From: Chromohalobacter canadensis
GTDB taxonomy: Bacteria > Pseudomonadota > Gammaproteobacteria > Pseudomonadales > Halomonadaceae
Reading direction: 5' to 3'
Assembly (NCBI RefSeq): GCF_029544075.1
Contig: NZ_JAJQJH010000001.1
Coordinates: 310,001 to 374,000 of the forward strand
Length of the DNA: 64,000 nucleotides
The notes beneath the pieces are model-generated. The model did not search any database and was not told the origin of the DNA. It saw only the letters and a program-made list of their open reading frames with translations. A program made the position numbers and the translations under genes. How positions within the stretch are numbered: position 1 is the first letter of the stretch; the number at the start of each line of letters is the position of its first letter. Below, piece by piece: positions 17,609 through 26,313 of the stretch.

Positions 17609-20035
17609 ATGGCTTCTCATCATCAGACTCCGTTATCCGACGACCGCAAGGCGCCTCCCGCAAGTGAGGTCGGGGAGCGTCTCCCCGAGGCGGATGCAAC
17701 CTTGACCCGCGAACCGCGCGTCGAGACCTACACCGGCCCGGCGGGGGGCTGGGGCGCGATGCAAAGCGTGGGACGCCACCTCAAGCGTAGTAAGGCGCCG
17801 TTCAAGGGCGCGCGGGCTCTGCTTTCCACCAACCAGCCGCAAGGCTTCGATTGTCCGGGCTGTGCGTGGGGTGATCCGTTGCATGGCTCGTCGTTCGAAT
17901 TTTGCGAAAACGGCGTCAAGGCGGTGGCTTGGGAAAGTACCAAGAAGCGTGTCACGCGGCGTTTCTTCGAGCGCCACACGCTGAGCGAGCTGCGCGGTTG
18001 GGATGATTTTCGCCTCGAGGACCAGGGCCGGCTCACCGAGCCCATGCGGTACGATACGGCCAGCGACCGTTATGTCCCCATTGACTGGGAGGCGGCGTTC
18101 GCGCTGATCGCCGAACGCTTGGCGGCGCTGCCCGATCCCAACCGTGCGCTGTTCTACACCTCTGGACGGGCCAGCAACGAAGCAGCGTATCTGTATCAGC
18201 TGTTCGTGCGCCTCTATGGCACCAACAATTTTCCCGATTGCTCGAACATGTGCCACGAGGCCAGTGGCGTGGGCATGGATGCCAGCCTGGGCGTGGGTAA
18301 AGGTACTGTCCAACTGGAAGATTTCGAACATGCCGATACCATCTTGGTCTTCGGCCAGAACCCCGGCACCAATCATCCACGGATGCTCGGCGATCTACGC
18401 CGTGCGGCGGAGCGGGGCGCGCGTATCGTCAGCTTCAACCCGCTCAAGGAGCGTGGTCTGGAACGGTTCGCCGATCCCCAGAACAAGCGCGAAATGCTCA
18501 CCCAGGGCAGCCATCGCATCTCCTCGCATTACTATCAGCCCAAGATGGGGGGCGACATGGCGGCGGCGCGTGGCATCGCCAAGGCATTGTTCGCGCTCGA
18601 GGCCCAAGGATCCTTTACACCAGATCACGCCTTCATCGCGTCGCACACCGCCGGCTATGAACAGTGGCGGGCTCAGGTCGAGGCCACGCCGTGGGCGGAC
18701 ATCGAGGATCAGGCTGGCCTGGCGCGCACGCAGGTCGAGGAGGTAGCTGATATCGTCGCCCGCGCCGAGCGCATGATCATCACCTGGGCGATGGGCATTA
18801 CCCAGCACGAGCATTCGGTGGATACCGTTCGCGAGCTGGTCAACTTGCTACTGCTGGGAGGCCACATCGGGCGCCCCGGTGCGGGGGCTTGCCCGGTGCG
18901 CGGTCACTCCAACGTGCAGGGTGACCGCACCATGGGCATCGACGAGAAGGCGCCCGCGCAGCTGATCGATGCCCTAGAGGCTCGTTATGGGGGGGGAAGC
19001 GGTGTCACTATGCCGCGTGCGCCGGGTTATAACACTGTGGGTGCCATTCGCGCGTTGGAGCTGGGTGACGCCGATGTCTTCATTGGGCTGGGCGGCAACT
19101 TCACCCGGGCCACGCCGGACAGTCAGCGCACCGAGCGCGCCTTCCGACGCCTTGGGCTCAATGTGCAGATCAGCACCAAACTCAATCGTAGCCACCTGAT
19201 TACCGGTGGCGATGCGCTGATCCTGCCGTGCCTGGGCCGTACCGAGATCGATCGCCAAGGCGAGGCGGGCGCGTCGCAGCAGGTCAGCGTCGAGGACTCG
19301 ATGTCGATGGTGCACGGCAGTGCCGGCATTCAGGAGCCGGCTTCCGAGTGGCTGCGTTCGGAGCCGGCGATCGTTGCAGGTATCGCCAAGGCCACGCTGG
19401 CGCGGGTGTTGCCAAGGCGCGGAGTGGCGCCCGACGTCGTCGATTGGAATGCCTTGGTGGCAGACTACGACCGCATTCGCGACGAGATCGAGGCAGTCAT
19501 TCCCGGTTTCGAGGACTTCAATGAGCGTTTGGGGCAGGCAGGTGGCTTCTGGCTGGAAAACGTCGCTAGCCAACGCCGCTTCAATACATCATCCGGTCGG
19601 GCCACGTTCTGTGCAGCGCCGCTACCCGAAGCGGTAATGCACCAACGTCTGCACGCACGCCGCGATGATGGCTGGCTGACACTGCAGACGCTGCGCAGCC
19701 ACGATCAGTACAACACCACCGTGTACGGTTACGACGACCGTTACCGAGGCGTCAAGGGCCAGCGGCGGGTGGTGTTCGTCAATCCCGCCGACCTCACGCG
19801 ACTGGGGCTCGAAAGCGATCAGTGGGTCGATCTGGTGGGGCTCGATCACGAGGGTGAGCCCCGTCGCGCCCCGGCATTCAGGATCGTCGCCTACGAAACT
19901 CCCGAAGGGTGTGCCGCCGCCTACTACCCCGAAACCAATGCGTTGGTACCGTTGGAAAGCGTCGGCGTTGGTACCGATACGCCCACTTCCAAGGCGGTCG
20001 CGATACGCCTGGAGCCGAGTCATCGAATCGTCTGA
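17609..20035 (+). CDS. FdhF/YdeP-family molybdopterin oxidoreductase
   Basis: Cytoplasmic bis-MGD molybdoenzyme of about 808 residues from ATG 17609. An N-terminal cysteine group (FDCPGCAW and later FCENG) and FYTSGRASNEAAYLYQL, CSNMCHEASG, FGQNPGTNHPRML and VRGHSNVQGDRTMGI match the formate-dehydrogenase-alpha-like/YdeP family. Cysteine, not selenocysteine, is at the likely active site. The reading frame extends into the end of fdhD, but the in-frame ATG after fdhD is the better start. The substrate is uncertain: formate is suggested by the adjacent fdhD, but YdeP-type proteins lack a proven reaction. Confidence 0.82.
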   Translation: MASHHQTPLSDDRKAPPASEVGERLPEADATLTREPRVETYTGPAGGWGAMQSVGRHLKRSKAPFKGARALLSTNQPQGFDCPGCAWGDPLHGSSFEFCENGVKAVAWESTKKRVTRRFFERHTLSELRGWDDFRLEDQGRLTEPMRYDTASDRYVPIDWEAAFALIAERLAALPDPNRALFYTSGRASNEAAYLYQLFVRLYGTNNFPDCSNMCHEASGVGMDASLGVGKGTVQLEDFEHADTILVFGQNPGTNHPRMLGDLRRAAERGARIVSFNPLKERGLERFADPQNKREMLTQGSHRISSHYYQPKMGGDMAAARGIAKALFALEAQGSFTPDHAFIASHTAGYEQWRAQVEATPWADIEDQAGLARTQVEEVADIVARAERMIITWAMGITQHEHSVDTVRELVNLLLLGGHIGRPGAGACPVRGHSNVQGDRTMGIDEKAPAQLIDALEARYGGGSGVTMPRAPGYNTVGAIRALELGDADVFIGLGGNFTRATPDSQRTERAFRRLGLNVQISTKLNRSHLITGGDALILPCLGRTEIDRQGEAGASQQVSVEDSMSMVHGSAGIQEPASEWLRSEPAIVAGIAKATLARVLPRRGVAPDVVDWNALVADYDRIRDEIEAVIPGFEDFNERLGQAGGFWLENVASQRRFNTSSGRATFCAAPLPEAVMHQRLHARRDDGWLTLQTLRSHDQYNTTVYGYDDRYRGVKGQRRVVFVNPADLTRLGLESDQWVDLVGLDHEGEPRRAPAFRIVAYETPEGCAAAYYPETNALVPLESVGVGTDTPTSKAVAIRLEPSHRIV

Positions 20036-20226
20036 TGCGTTGGTGATCCGTGTCTTACGACCAAAGTTGTGACGCATGACTGATGTTGCGGCGCTATGCT
20101 ATTAAATACTACATAAGCGTCGCCACATAAGTTGGATTACACAAAATATTCGGTCGACGCTATTAATGTCCCTCTCTAACGGGGGCACGCCGCTCAACTT
20201 AACGGGATCGCCCGGGAGGTGCTGTC

Positions 20227-20883
20227 ATGGAACTGTTCATCCAGACTGCATTTGGGTTTCCTTTCGCCTTTTTTCTCATCTTGCTGGCATTAGTGGCAAT
20301 TTACTGGTTGTTGGCCGGGCTGCGCGTCATACGCGTCTCGTGCTTCGATCATGACAGTCTGCGTGACGACCATCTTGCCAGCACCTTGATTTCCCTGGGC
20401 TTTGCAGGGGTGCCAGCATCATTCGCGCTGAGTGCCTTGATCGTCACCGCTACGCCTATCGCGTTCGCTCTCAGTTTGGTGCTGCAATGGTTGCCGCTGG
20501 GACTGCTACGTTTGCCACTGGGCTTTCTGGCTATTTGGGCGGCGTTCGCGCTGGCGTCGTCACCGAGCGTTGCTGCCTGTCATGCCTTGGCACGGCGTTT
20601 TCATCATTCGCGTCGGGCTTCTCCACGCTGGCTGCTGGGCGAAACCGTCGTCGTGCGTCAAGCAAGCGACAGCGAAGGGCGCTGCCAGGCGACGCTGGAA
20701 AGCGACTCCGATGTTATCGTGACCCTGCATGGTAAGGGGGCCGGCTGCAACGCTGGCGAACGCCGCGTGCTGGTCAAGCATGTCGCCCAAGAGGATGTGT
20801 ACCGCGCGGTGCCCGCCGAGGAGTACCTAGACGCCCACGCACGCCTACGCAAGTTGCATTTACTGCCGCGTCACGACATCTGA
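20227..20883 (+). CDS. YqiJ-like membrane protein with C-terminal OB-fold
   Basis: Protein of 218 residues. Hydrophobic segments at about 5-30, 55-85 and 88-112 are followed by a soluble tail (LGETVVVRQASDSEGRCQAT) that reads as an NfeD-type OB fold. The layout matches YqiJ, usually paired with the flotillin YqiK, but no flotillin gene is adjacent here. GGGAGG lies 7 nt before the ATG. Its role in the ectoine locus is unknown. The 191 bp upstream show only AT-rich promoter-like sequence. Confidence 0.6.
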   Translation: MELFIQTAFGFPFAFFLILLALVAIYWLLAGLRVIRVSCFDHDSLRDDHLASTLISLGFAGVPASFALSALIVTATPIAFALSLVLQWLPLGLLRLPLGFLAIWAAFALASSPSVAACHALARRFHHSRRASPRWLLGETVVVRQASDSEGRCQATLESDSDVIVTLHGKGAGCNAGERRVLVKHVAQEDVYRAVPAEEYLDAHARLRKLHLLPRHDI

Positions 20884-21114
20884 GTGTTTTACGTCCGCCG
20901 TCGCTCCTGCTGGTGGTGGCGGGCGGCACAGAAAAAAATGCTCTTCCTGAAGCGTGACTCGAAAAAAATCGGTCTCGATCACCCCGCTAGACAAAAACTC
21001 TCCCGCCTTGTGCTGCTTTATCCTGTGGGCATCGGATGAACGTCATCCGCCACGACCTATCCGGGCTCGATGTTAGTCAACCTAAGCCCGGTTCGTTTTC
21101 GGGAGAAGTAGCGC

Positions 21115-22584
21115 ATGAAACTCAACGATCCGCGTCTATTGCGTCAGTACGCTTATATCGACGGTAAATGGACTCATGGCGACGCCGGTCGCGAAGAAGC
21201 GGTCATCGATCCCGCGACGGGTGAAGTGCTGGGTCACATTCCCTGGCTAGAGGCTCCGCAATTGCGGGAGGCGGTAGATGCCGCGGATGCTGCCTTTGCT
21301 CAGTGGCGGGCGCTGCGTGCCGATGAGCGTGCCGAGCGTCTTCAGGCGTGGTATGACCTGCTGATCGAGCATCGCGAAGATCTGGCGGTCATCATGACGC
21401 GCGAGCAGGGCAAGCCGTTGCCCGACTCACGCGGCGAGATCGAATATGGCGCCAGCTTCATCAAATGGTTCGCCGAGGAAGGCAAGCGCACCTTCGGGCA
21501 GACCATTCCCAGTCATATCCCCAACGCCGCTCTGGGGACGCTCAAGGAGCCAGTGGGGGTGGCCGCATTGATCACGCCCTGGAACTTCCCGCTGGCGATG
21601 ATTACGCGCAAGGCCGGAGCCGCGCTGGCCGCCGGCTGCACGGTCATCGTCAAGCCGGCCGGCGAGACGCCGTTCTCGGCCCTGGCGCTGGCGGAACTCG
21701 CCGAACGTGCCGAAATTCCTGCCGGGGTCTTCAACGTGGTGTTGGGTGAGCCCGCCGAGGTGTCCAAGCTGCTGTGCGAAGAAGAGCGCGTCAAGGCGCT
21801 GTCGTTCACCGGCTCCACCCGCGTTGGGCGGTTATTGCTGGAGCAGTCCGCCAATAGCGTCAAACGCGTCTCGCTGGAACTGGGCGGCAATGCGCCGTTC
21901 ATCGTCGGCCCCGACATGGATCCCGCCGAGGCCGCGCGTGCCGCAGTCGCCGCCAAGTTCCAGACCGGTGGGCAAGACTGCCTGGCCGCCAACCGGATCC
22001 TGGTACACGAGTCGATCCATGACGAGTTCGTCGAGCAGTTCGTTGCTTGTATGCAAGCGCTCAAGGTCGGCAACGGCCTGGTAACCAATATCGATATCGG
22101 GCCGCTGATTCATCAGCAGGCGGTGGAGAAGGCGTCGAGCATCGTCGATGATGCCATTTCGCGCGGCGCGACGCTGGTGCATGGCGATCAATCCATGGCA
22201 CCTGGGCCGAATTTCTTCATGCCCACCTTGCTCACCGGCGTGACGCCTTACATGAAGGCCTGGCGCGAGGAGAGCTTCTCGCCGGTGGCGGGGGTGACGG
22301 CCTACAAGGATGACGATGAGGTCATCAAGCTGGCCAACGATACCGAGTACGGCCTGGCGGCTTATGTCTATACCCACGACATCCGCCGTATCTGGAAGCT
22401 CCTGCGTGCCCTGGAGTACGGCATGGTGGCGATCAACTCGGTGAAGATGACCGGCCCGCCGGTACCCTTCGGCGGCGTCAAACAGTCCGGCCTTGGTCGT
22501 GAAGGTGGCACCGCCGGTATCGAGGAATATCTGGAGACTAAGTATTACTGCCTAGGCGCATTGGGATCCGTGTCCGGGAGCTAG
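21115..22584 (+). CDS. doeC: Aldehyde dehydrogenase DoeC (aspartate-semialdehyde dehydrogenase)
   Basis: NAD(P)-dependent aldehyde dehydrogenase of 489 residues, GabD-like. It carries TPWNFPLAM, the catalytic glutamate in SLELGGNAP and the catalytic cysteine in GGQDCLA. In ectoine breakdown DoeC oxidises aspartate-semialdehyde to aspartate. Sequence alone would equally fit succinate-semialdehyde dehydrogenase. The doeD gene next door and doeABX upstream favour DoeC. Confidence 0.82.
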   Translation: MKLNDPRLLRQYAYIDGKWTHGDAGREEAVIDPATGEVLGHIPWLEAPQLREAVDAADAAFAQWRALRADERAERLQAWYDLLIEHREDLAVIMTREQGKPLPDSRGEIEYGASFIKWFAEEGKRTFGQTIPSHIPNAALGTLKEPVGVAALITPWNFPLAMITRKAGAALAAGCTVIVKPAGETPFSALALAELAERAEIPAGVFNVVLGEPAEVSKLLCEEERVKALSFTGSTRVGRLLLEQSANSVKRVSLELGGNAPFIVGPDMDPAEAARAAVAAKFQTGGQDCLAANRILVHESIHDEFVEQFVACMQALKVGNGLVTNIDIGPLIHQQAVEKASSIVDDAISRGATLVHGDQSMAPGPNFFMPTLLTGVTPYMKAWREESFSPVAGVTAYKDDDEVIKLANDTEYGLAAYVYTHDIRRIWKLLRALEYGMVAINSVKMTGPPVPFGGVKQSGLGREGGTAGIEEYLETKYYCLGALGSVSGS

Positions 22585-22592
22585 GCTCCTTG

Positions 22593-22630
22593 CCACGAGC
22601 CACGAGCCACGAGCCACCAAGTGCTCGTGG
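22593..22630 (+). repeat. Three 7-bp direct repeats with an inverted copy between doeC and doeD
   Basis: CCACGAG occurs three times in tandem (22593-22613), and its complement CTCGTGG follows at 22624-22630. AGCCACGAGC can pair with GCTCGTGGCT in two registers, giving alternative hairpins just after doeC. No T-run follows, so it is more likely an mRNA-processing or stability element than a terminator. Confidence 0.6.
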
Positions 22631-22695
22631 CTTGATAAGTCGTCTTTGACGTTCGGTTTTATCGGCGTGAGCCGAGACAGTTACGGGAGAATGAT

Positions 22696-24102
22696 ATGAG
22701 TCAGCACCAAGACCTGATCGATCGCGATCGCAAGGTCACTTTCCATGCGTCCACGCATCTGCGCGATTTCGCGCATGGCGATGTGCCGGGGCGGGTGATC
22801 AGCGGCGGCCAGGGCATCAATATCGTCGACAAGGATGGTCGCGAGTTCATCGACGGTTTCGCCGGTCTTTATTGCGTCAATATCGGTTATGGGCGTACCG
22901 AAGTCGCCGAGGCGATCTATCAGCAGGCGCTGGAGCTGGCCTATTACCATACCTATGTCGGCCATTCGAACGAGCCGCAAATCCAGCTTTCCGAGAAGAT
23001 TCTCGAGCTGGCCGGGCCGGGCATGTCCAAGGTTTACTATGGCATGTCGGGCTCTGATGCCAACGAGACTCAGCTCAAGATCGTGCGCTATTACAATAAC
23101 GTCCTTGGACGGCCGCAAAAGAAGAAAGTGATCTCGCGACAGCGTGGATATCACGGCTCCGGCATCGCCTCTGGCTCGCTGACCGGTCTCAAGGCGTTTC
23201 ACGATCATTTCGACCTGCCCATCGACGGCATCCTGCATACCGAGGCGCCTCACTATTATCACCGTGGCGCCGAGCAGGAGGGCATGAGCGAGCGTGAGTT
23301 TTCCCAGCATTGCGCGGCCAAGCTCGAGGAAATGATTCTGGCCGAAGGCCCGGACACCGTGGCGGCTTTCATCGGCGAACCGGTGCTGGGAACCGGCGGT
23401 ATCGTGCCGCCGCCCGAGGGCTATTGGGAAGCGATCCAGGCGGTCTTGAGCAAGTATGACGTGCTGCTGATCGCCGATGAAGTGGTGTGCGGCTTCGGAC
23501 GCATCGGTACCGATTTCGGCAGCCATCACTACGCCATCAAGCCCGACTTGATCACCGTCGCCAAGGGGCTGACCAGCGCCTATCAGCCATTGTCCGGGGT
23601 CATCGTCGGCGATCGCGTGTGGCAGGTGCTGGAGCAGGGCGCCGGCGAATATGGTCCCATCGGCCATGGCTGGACCTATTCAGGCCATGCGCTGGGTTGT
23701 GCTGCAGGGCTTGCCAACCTGGCCATCATCGAGCGTGAAGGATTGACCGCCAACGCCGCCGAGACCGGCGCTTATCTGCAGCGGCAAATGCAGCAGACAT
23801 TCGACGAGCATCCGCTGGTGGGGAACGTGCGTGGTGTGGGCATGTTGGCGGCGCTTGAATTCTCGCCCAATCCGGCCAGGCGTGCGTTCTTCGACCCCGC
23901 GCTCAAGGTCGGGCCGCGCGTAAGTGCCGCCGCGTTGAGCGAAAACCTGATTGCACGCGCCATGCCGCAAGGTGACATTCTCGGCTTCGCGCCGCCGTTG
24001 GTGACGACTCGCGATGAGGTCGATGACATCGTCGCTCGCGCCAAGCGCGCCGTCGACAAGGTGACCGACGAATTGTCTCGTTCGGGGGACTTGAAAGCCT
24101 GA
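22696..24102 (+). CDS. doeD: 2,4-diaminobutyrate transaminase DoeD
   Basis: Class III PLP aminotransferase of 468 residues converting 2,4-diaminobutyrate to aspartate-semialdehyde. The PLP lysine is in TVAKGLTSAYQPLSG, the cofactor aspartate in LLIADEVVCGFGR, and YYGMSGSDANE binds phosphate. A good RBS (GGGAGA) precedes the ATG. It supplies the substrate for DoeC, encoded just upstream. Confidence 0.88.
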   Translation: MSQHQDLIDRDRKVTFHASTHLRDFAHGDVPGRVISGGQGINIVDKDGREFIDGFAGLYCVNIGYGRTEVAEAIYQQALELAYYHTYVGHSNEPQIQLSEKILELAGPGMSKVYYGMSGSDANETQLKIVRYYNNVLGRPQKKKVISRQRGYHGSGIASGSLTGLKAFHDHFDLPIDGILHTEAPHYYHRGAEQEGMSEREFSQHCAAKLEEMILAEGPDTVAAFIGEPVLGTGGIVPPPEGYWEAIQAVLSKYDVLLIADEVVCGFGRIGTDFGSHHYAIKPDLITVAKGLTSAYQPLSGVIVGDRVWQVLEQGAGEYGPIGHGWTYSGHALGCAAGLANLAIIEREGLTANAAETGAYLQRQMQQTFDEHPLVGNVRGVGMLAALEFSPNPARRAFFDPALKVGPRVSAAALSENLIARAMPQGDILGFAPPLVTTRDEVDDIVARAKRAVDKVTDELSRSGDLKA

Positions 24103-24155
24103 GAGCGCCTTGCCTACTGTGATGAGGGGTATCTGCGAACGTTGCGCGAGGGCAC

Positions 24156-25151
24156 ATGGCCGATCTCCAGTCTGATATCAATTTAGCGTCGATCTACCGC
24201 GCTCGTGCGCGCCTGCGAGGGCAGGTGGCGCGAACGCCGCTGATTCGGTCGCAGGCGCTATCGCAACGTTTCGAGTCCGAGGTATTCCTCAAGCTGGAAA
24301 CCCGTCAGCCCACGGGGGCGTTCAAGTTGCGCGGTGCGACCAACATGATTGCCGCGCTGATCGAACGCGACGGACGCCAAGCGTTGGCGCGTGGCGTAAC
24401 CACGGCCTCGACAGGCAATCATGGCCGTGCCGTCGCCCACGCCGCGTATCAACTGGGGATTCCCGCTGTCATCTGTCTGTCGCGGCTGGTGCCCGACAAC
24501 AAGGCCGCGGCCATCGAGGCCTTGGGTGCCGAGGTGCGGCGTGTCGGGGAGAGCCAGGATGACGCCTTCGACGAGGTCGAGCGTCTGGAGGCCTCGGGTA
24601 TGACGGCGATCCCGCCTTTCGACGATCCGCTGATCGTGAGTGGGCAGGGCACCATCGGCCTCGAGCTGATGGAGGATCAACCCGCGCTCGATCGGGTCCT
24701 CGTCGGGCTTTCCGGCGGAGGCCTGCTGGGAGGCATCGGCGCGGCGGTAAAGGCGATTCGACCGGCGACGCGGGTGACCGGGATCAGTCTTTCCCAAGGC
24801 GCGGCGATGTGGGAAAGCCTCCAGGCCGGGCATCCGGTCAACGTGGCGGAAGTCGAGAGTCTTGGTGACTCGCTGGGTGGCGGCATTGGATTGGACAATC
24901 GCTGTACCTTCGCGCTGGTGCGCAAGGTAATGGATGATCATTTCCAGGTCTCGGAACCTGCCATCGCCCGTGCCATGGTCGACTTGCTCGACGCCGAGAA
25001 GATGCTGGTCGAGGGGGCGGCGGCCGTGGGACTAGCGGCGCTCGACGAACATGACCTCGACATTCGTGGCCAGCGCGTGGCATTGATCGTCTCCGGCAAC
25101 GGTGTGGCATTGGAAACGTTTGACCGCGCTCGGGCGTTGGCGGGAGCCTGA
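24156..25151 (+). CDS. eutB: Hydroxyectoine utilisation dehydratase EutB
   Basis: PLP enzyme of the threonine dehydratase family, 331 residues. The PLP lysine is in PTGAFKLRGATN, and STGNHGRAVAHAA and the glycine-rich VGLSGGGLLGGIG bind cofactor phosphate. In hydroxyectoine users EutB acts with EutC (and EutA) in converting hydroxyectoine-derived intermediates toward the ectoine route. A housekeeping threonine/serine dehydratase is the alternative, but the eutC neighbour supports EutB. No eutA is in the window. Confidence 0.82.
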   Translation: MADLQSDINLASIYRARARLRGQVARTPLIRSQALSQRFESEVFLKLETRQPTGAFKLRGATNMIAALIERDGRQALARGVTTASTGNHGRAVAHAAYQLGIPAVICLSRLVPDNKAAAIEALGAEVRRVGESQDDAFDEVERLEASGMTAIPPFDDPLIVSGQGTIGLELMEDQPALDRVLVGLSGGGLLGGIGAAVKAIRPATRVTGISLSQGAAMWESLQAGHPVNVAEVESLGDSLGGGIGLDNRCTFALVRKVMDDHFQVSEPAIARAMVDLLDAEKMLVEGAAAVGLAALDEHDLDIRGQRVALIVSGNGVALETFDRARALAGA

Positions 25152-25211
25152 TGCTTCCCCCTTCTTTTTACTTCCCTTCTTCATTCTTTTCTCTTCCGTC
25201 TGGAGGACGTC

Positions 25212-26171
25212 ATGCAGCTCCATCAACGCGAAGCCATCGAAGCCGCCGTTCAACTGGACAGGGAGGCCTTGACCGTCATCGAGTCGGGATTCGCGGCCCT
25301 GGGGCGTGGCGAGGCCGTGCAGCCGCCGATCCTGTCGATGGCCATCGAAGAGTCCAATGGCGAGGTCGACGTCAAAACCGCTCACATTCGCGGTTTCGAG
25401 CGCTTCGCCATCAAGGTGAGCTCGGGGTTCTTCGACAATCCCAAGCAGGGGTTGCCCAGCCTCAACGGACTGATGATGATGTTCTCGGCCCGCACCGGGC
25501 TGGTAGATGCCGTGCTCTTCGACGAAGGCTATCTGACGGCGGTGCGCACGGCGCTCGCGGGAGCGCTTTCCGCCAAGTATCTGGCGCGCGAAAACAGCCG
25601 TCGCGTGACGGTCCTCGGCGCCGGCGAACAGGCTGAATTGCAGATCGATGCCCTGCGTCTGGTGCGAGACATCGAGACCGTCGATGTCTGGGCGCGTCGG
25701 CGCGAGGCCGCCGAGTCTTATGCCGAGCGGTTGCGCCAGCGTGACCTGACGGTCAATGTTCACGACGATGTCCATGCGGCGTGTCGTGAGGCGGATATCA
25801 TCGTCACCGCGACACCTTCGCAACAGCCGATTCTCGAGGCCGCCGATCTCCCCGAAGGCGTTCATGTCACGGCGATGGGCTCCGACAGCCCGGACAAGCG
25901 CGAGCTTGACGATAGCGTGATGACCCGCGCCGATGCTTTCGTCTGTGATACCCGCGCGCAAAGCGAGCACAACGGTGAGCTCAAGGCCTTCGTCAAATCC
26001 GGCGAAGCGGCGGCCAACGTGCCGTTCAAGGTCTTCGAACTTGGCCAAGTAATCGACCGAGGGCTGACGCTACGCCTTTCGAGTGCCAGCATCACCGTCT
26101 GCGATCTCACCGGCACCGGCGTGCAGGACACGGCGATTGCCGCTTACGCCCTGAGGCGGTTGGAAGCCTAA
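25212..26171 (+). CDS. eutC: Ectoine utilisation protein EutC (ornithine cyclodeaminase family)
   Basis: NAD-binding ornithine cyclodeaminase/mu-crystallin family protein, 319 residues. The Rossmann segment VTVLGAGEQAELQIDAL is near residue 131, and TAVRTALAGALSAKYLA and VTAMGSDSPDKRELD are family blocks. TGGAGG lies a few bases before the ATG. It follows eutB by 60 nt. Together they extend the pathway from ectoine to hydroxyectoine. Confidence 0.82.
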   Translation: MQLHQREAIEAAVQLDREALTVIESGFAALGRGEAVQPPILSMAIEESNGEVDVKTAHIRGFERFAIKVSSGFFDNPKQGLPSLNGLMMMFSARTGLVDAVLFDEGYLTAVRTALAGALSAKYLARENSRRVTVLGAGEQAELQIDALRLVRDIETVDVWARRREAAESYAERLRQRDLTVNVHDDVHAACREADIIVTATPSQQPILEAADLPEGVHVTAMGSDSPDKRELDDSVMTRADAFVCDTRAQSEHNGELKAFVKSGEAAANVPFKVFELGQVIDRGLTLRLSSASITVCDLTGTGVQDTAIAAYALRRLEA

Positions 26172-26313
26172 ACAGAGTGCGTTCTGGCGCGATCTAGGTC
26201 TCGTCTGAAACGTGCCTCGTGGCGTGCCACTCAATCGTCATGGGGTTGCCATGTCGTCGTCATGCCCTCTCGAGATGCTGAGTGAATAATGGACACTCAG
26301 TGGAGAGTTGGCG

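Noticed and set aside
20884-21114. Possible small gene or riboswitch before doeC
   Set aside because: No ORF with an RBS and no recognisable riboswitch fold; only promoter-like AT-rich blocks and a loose GC-rich inverted repeat were seen.
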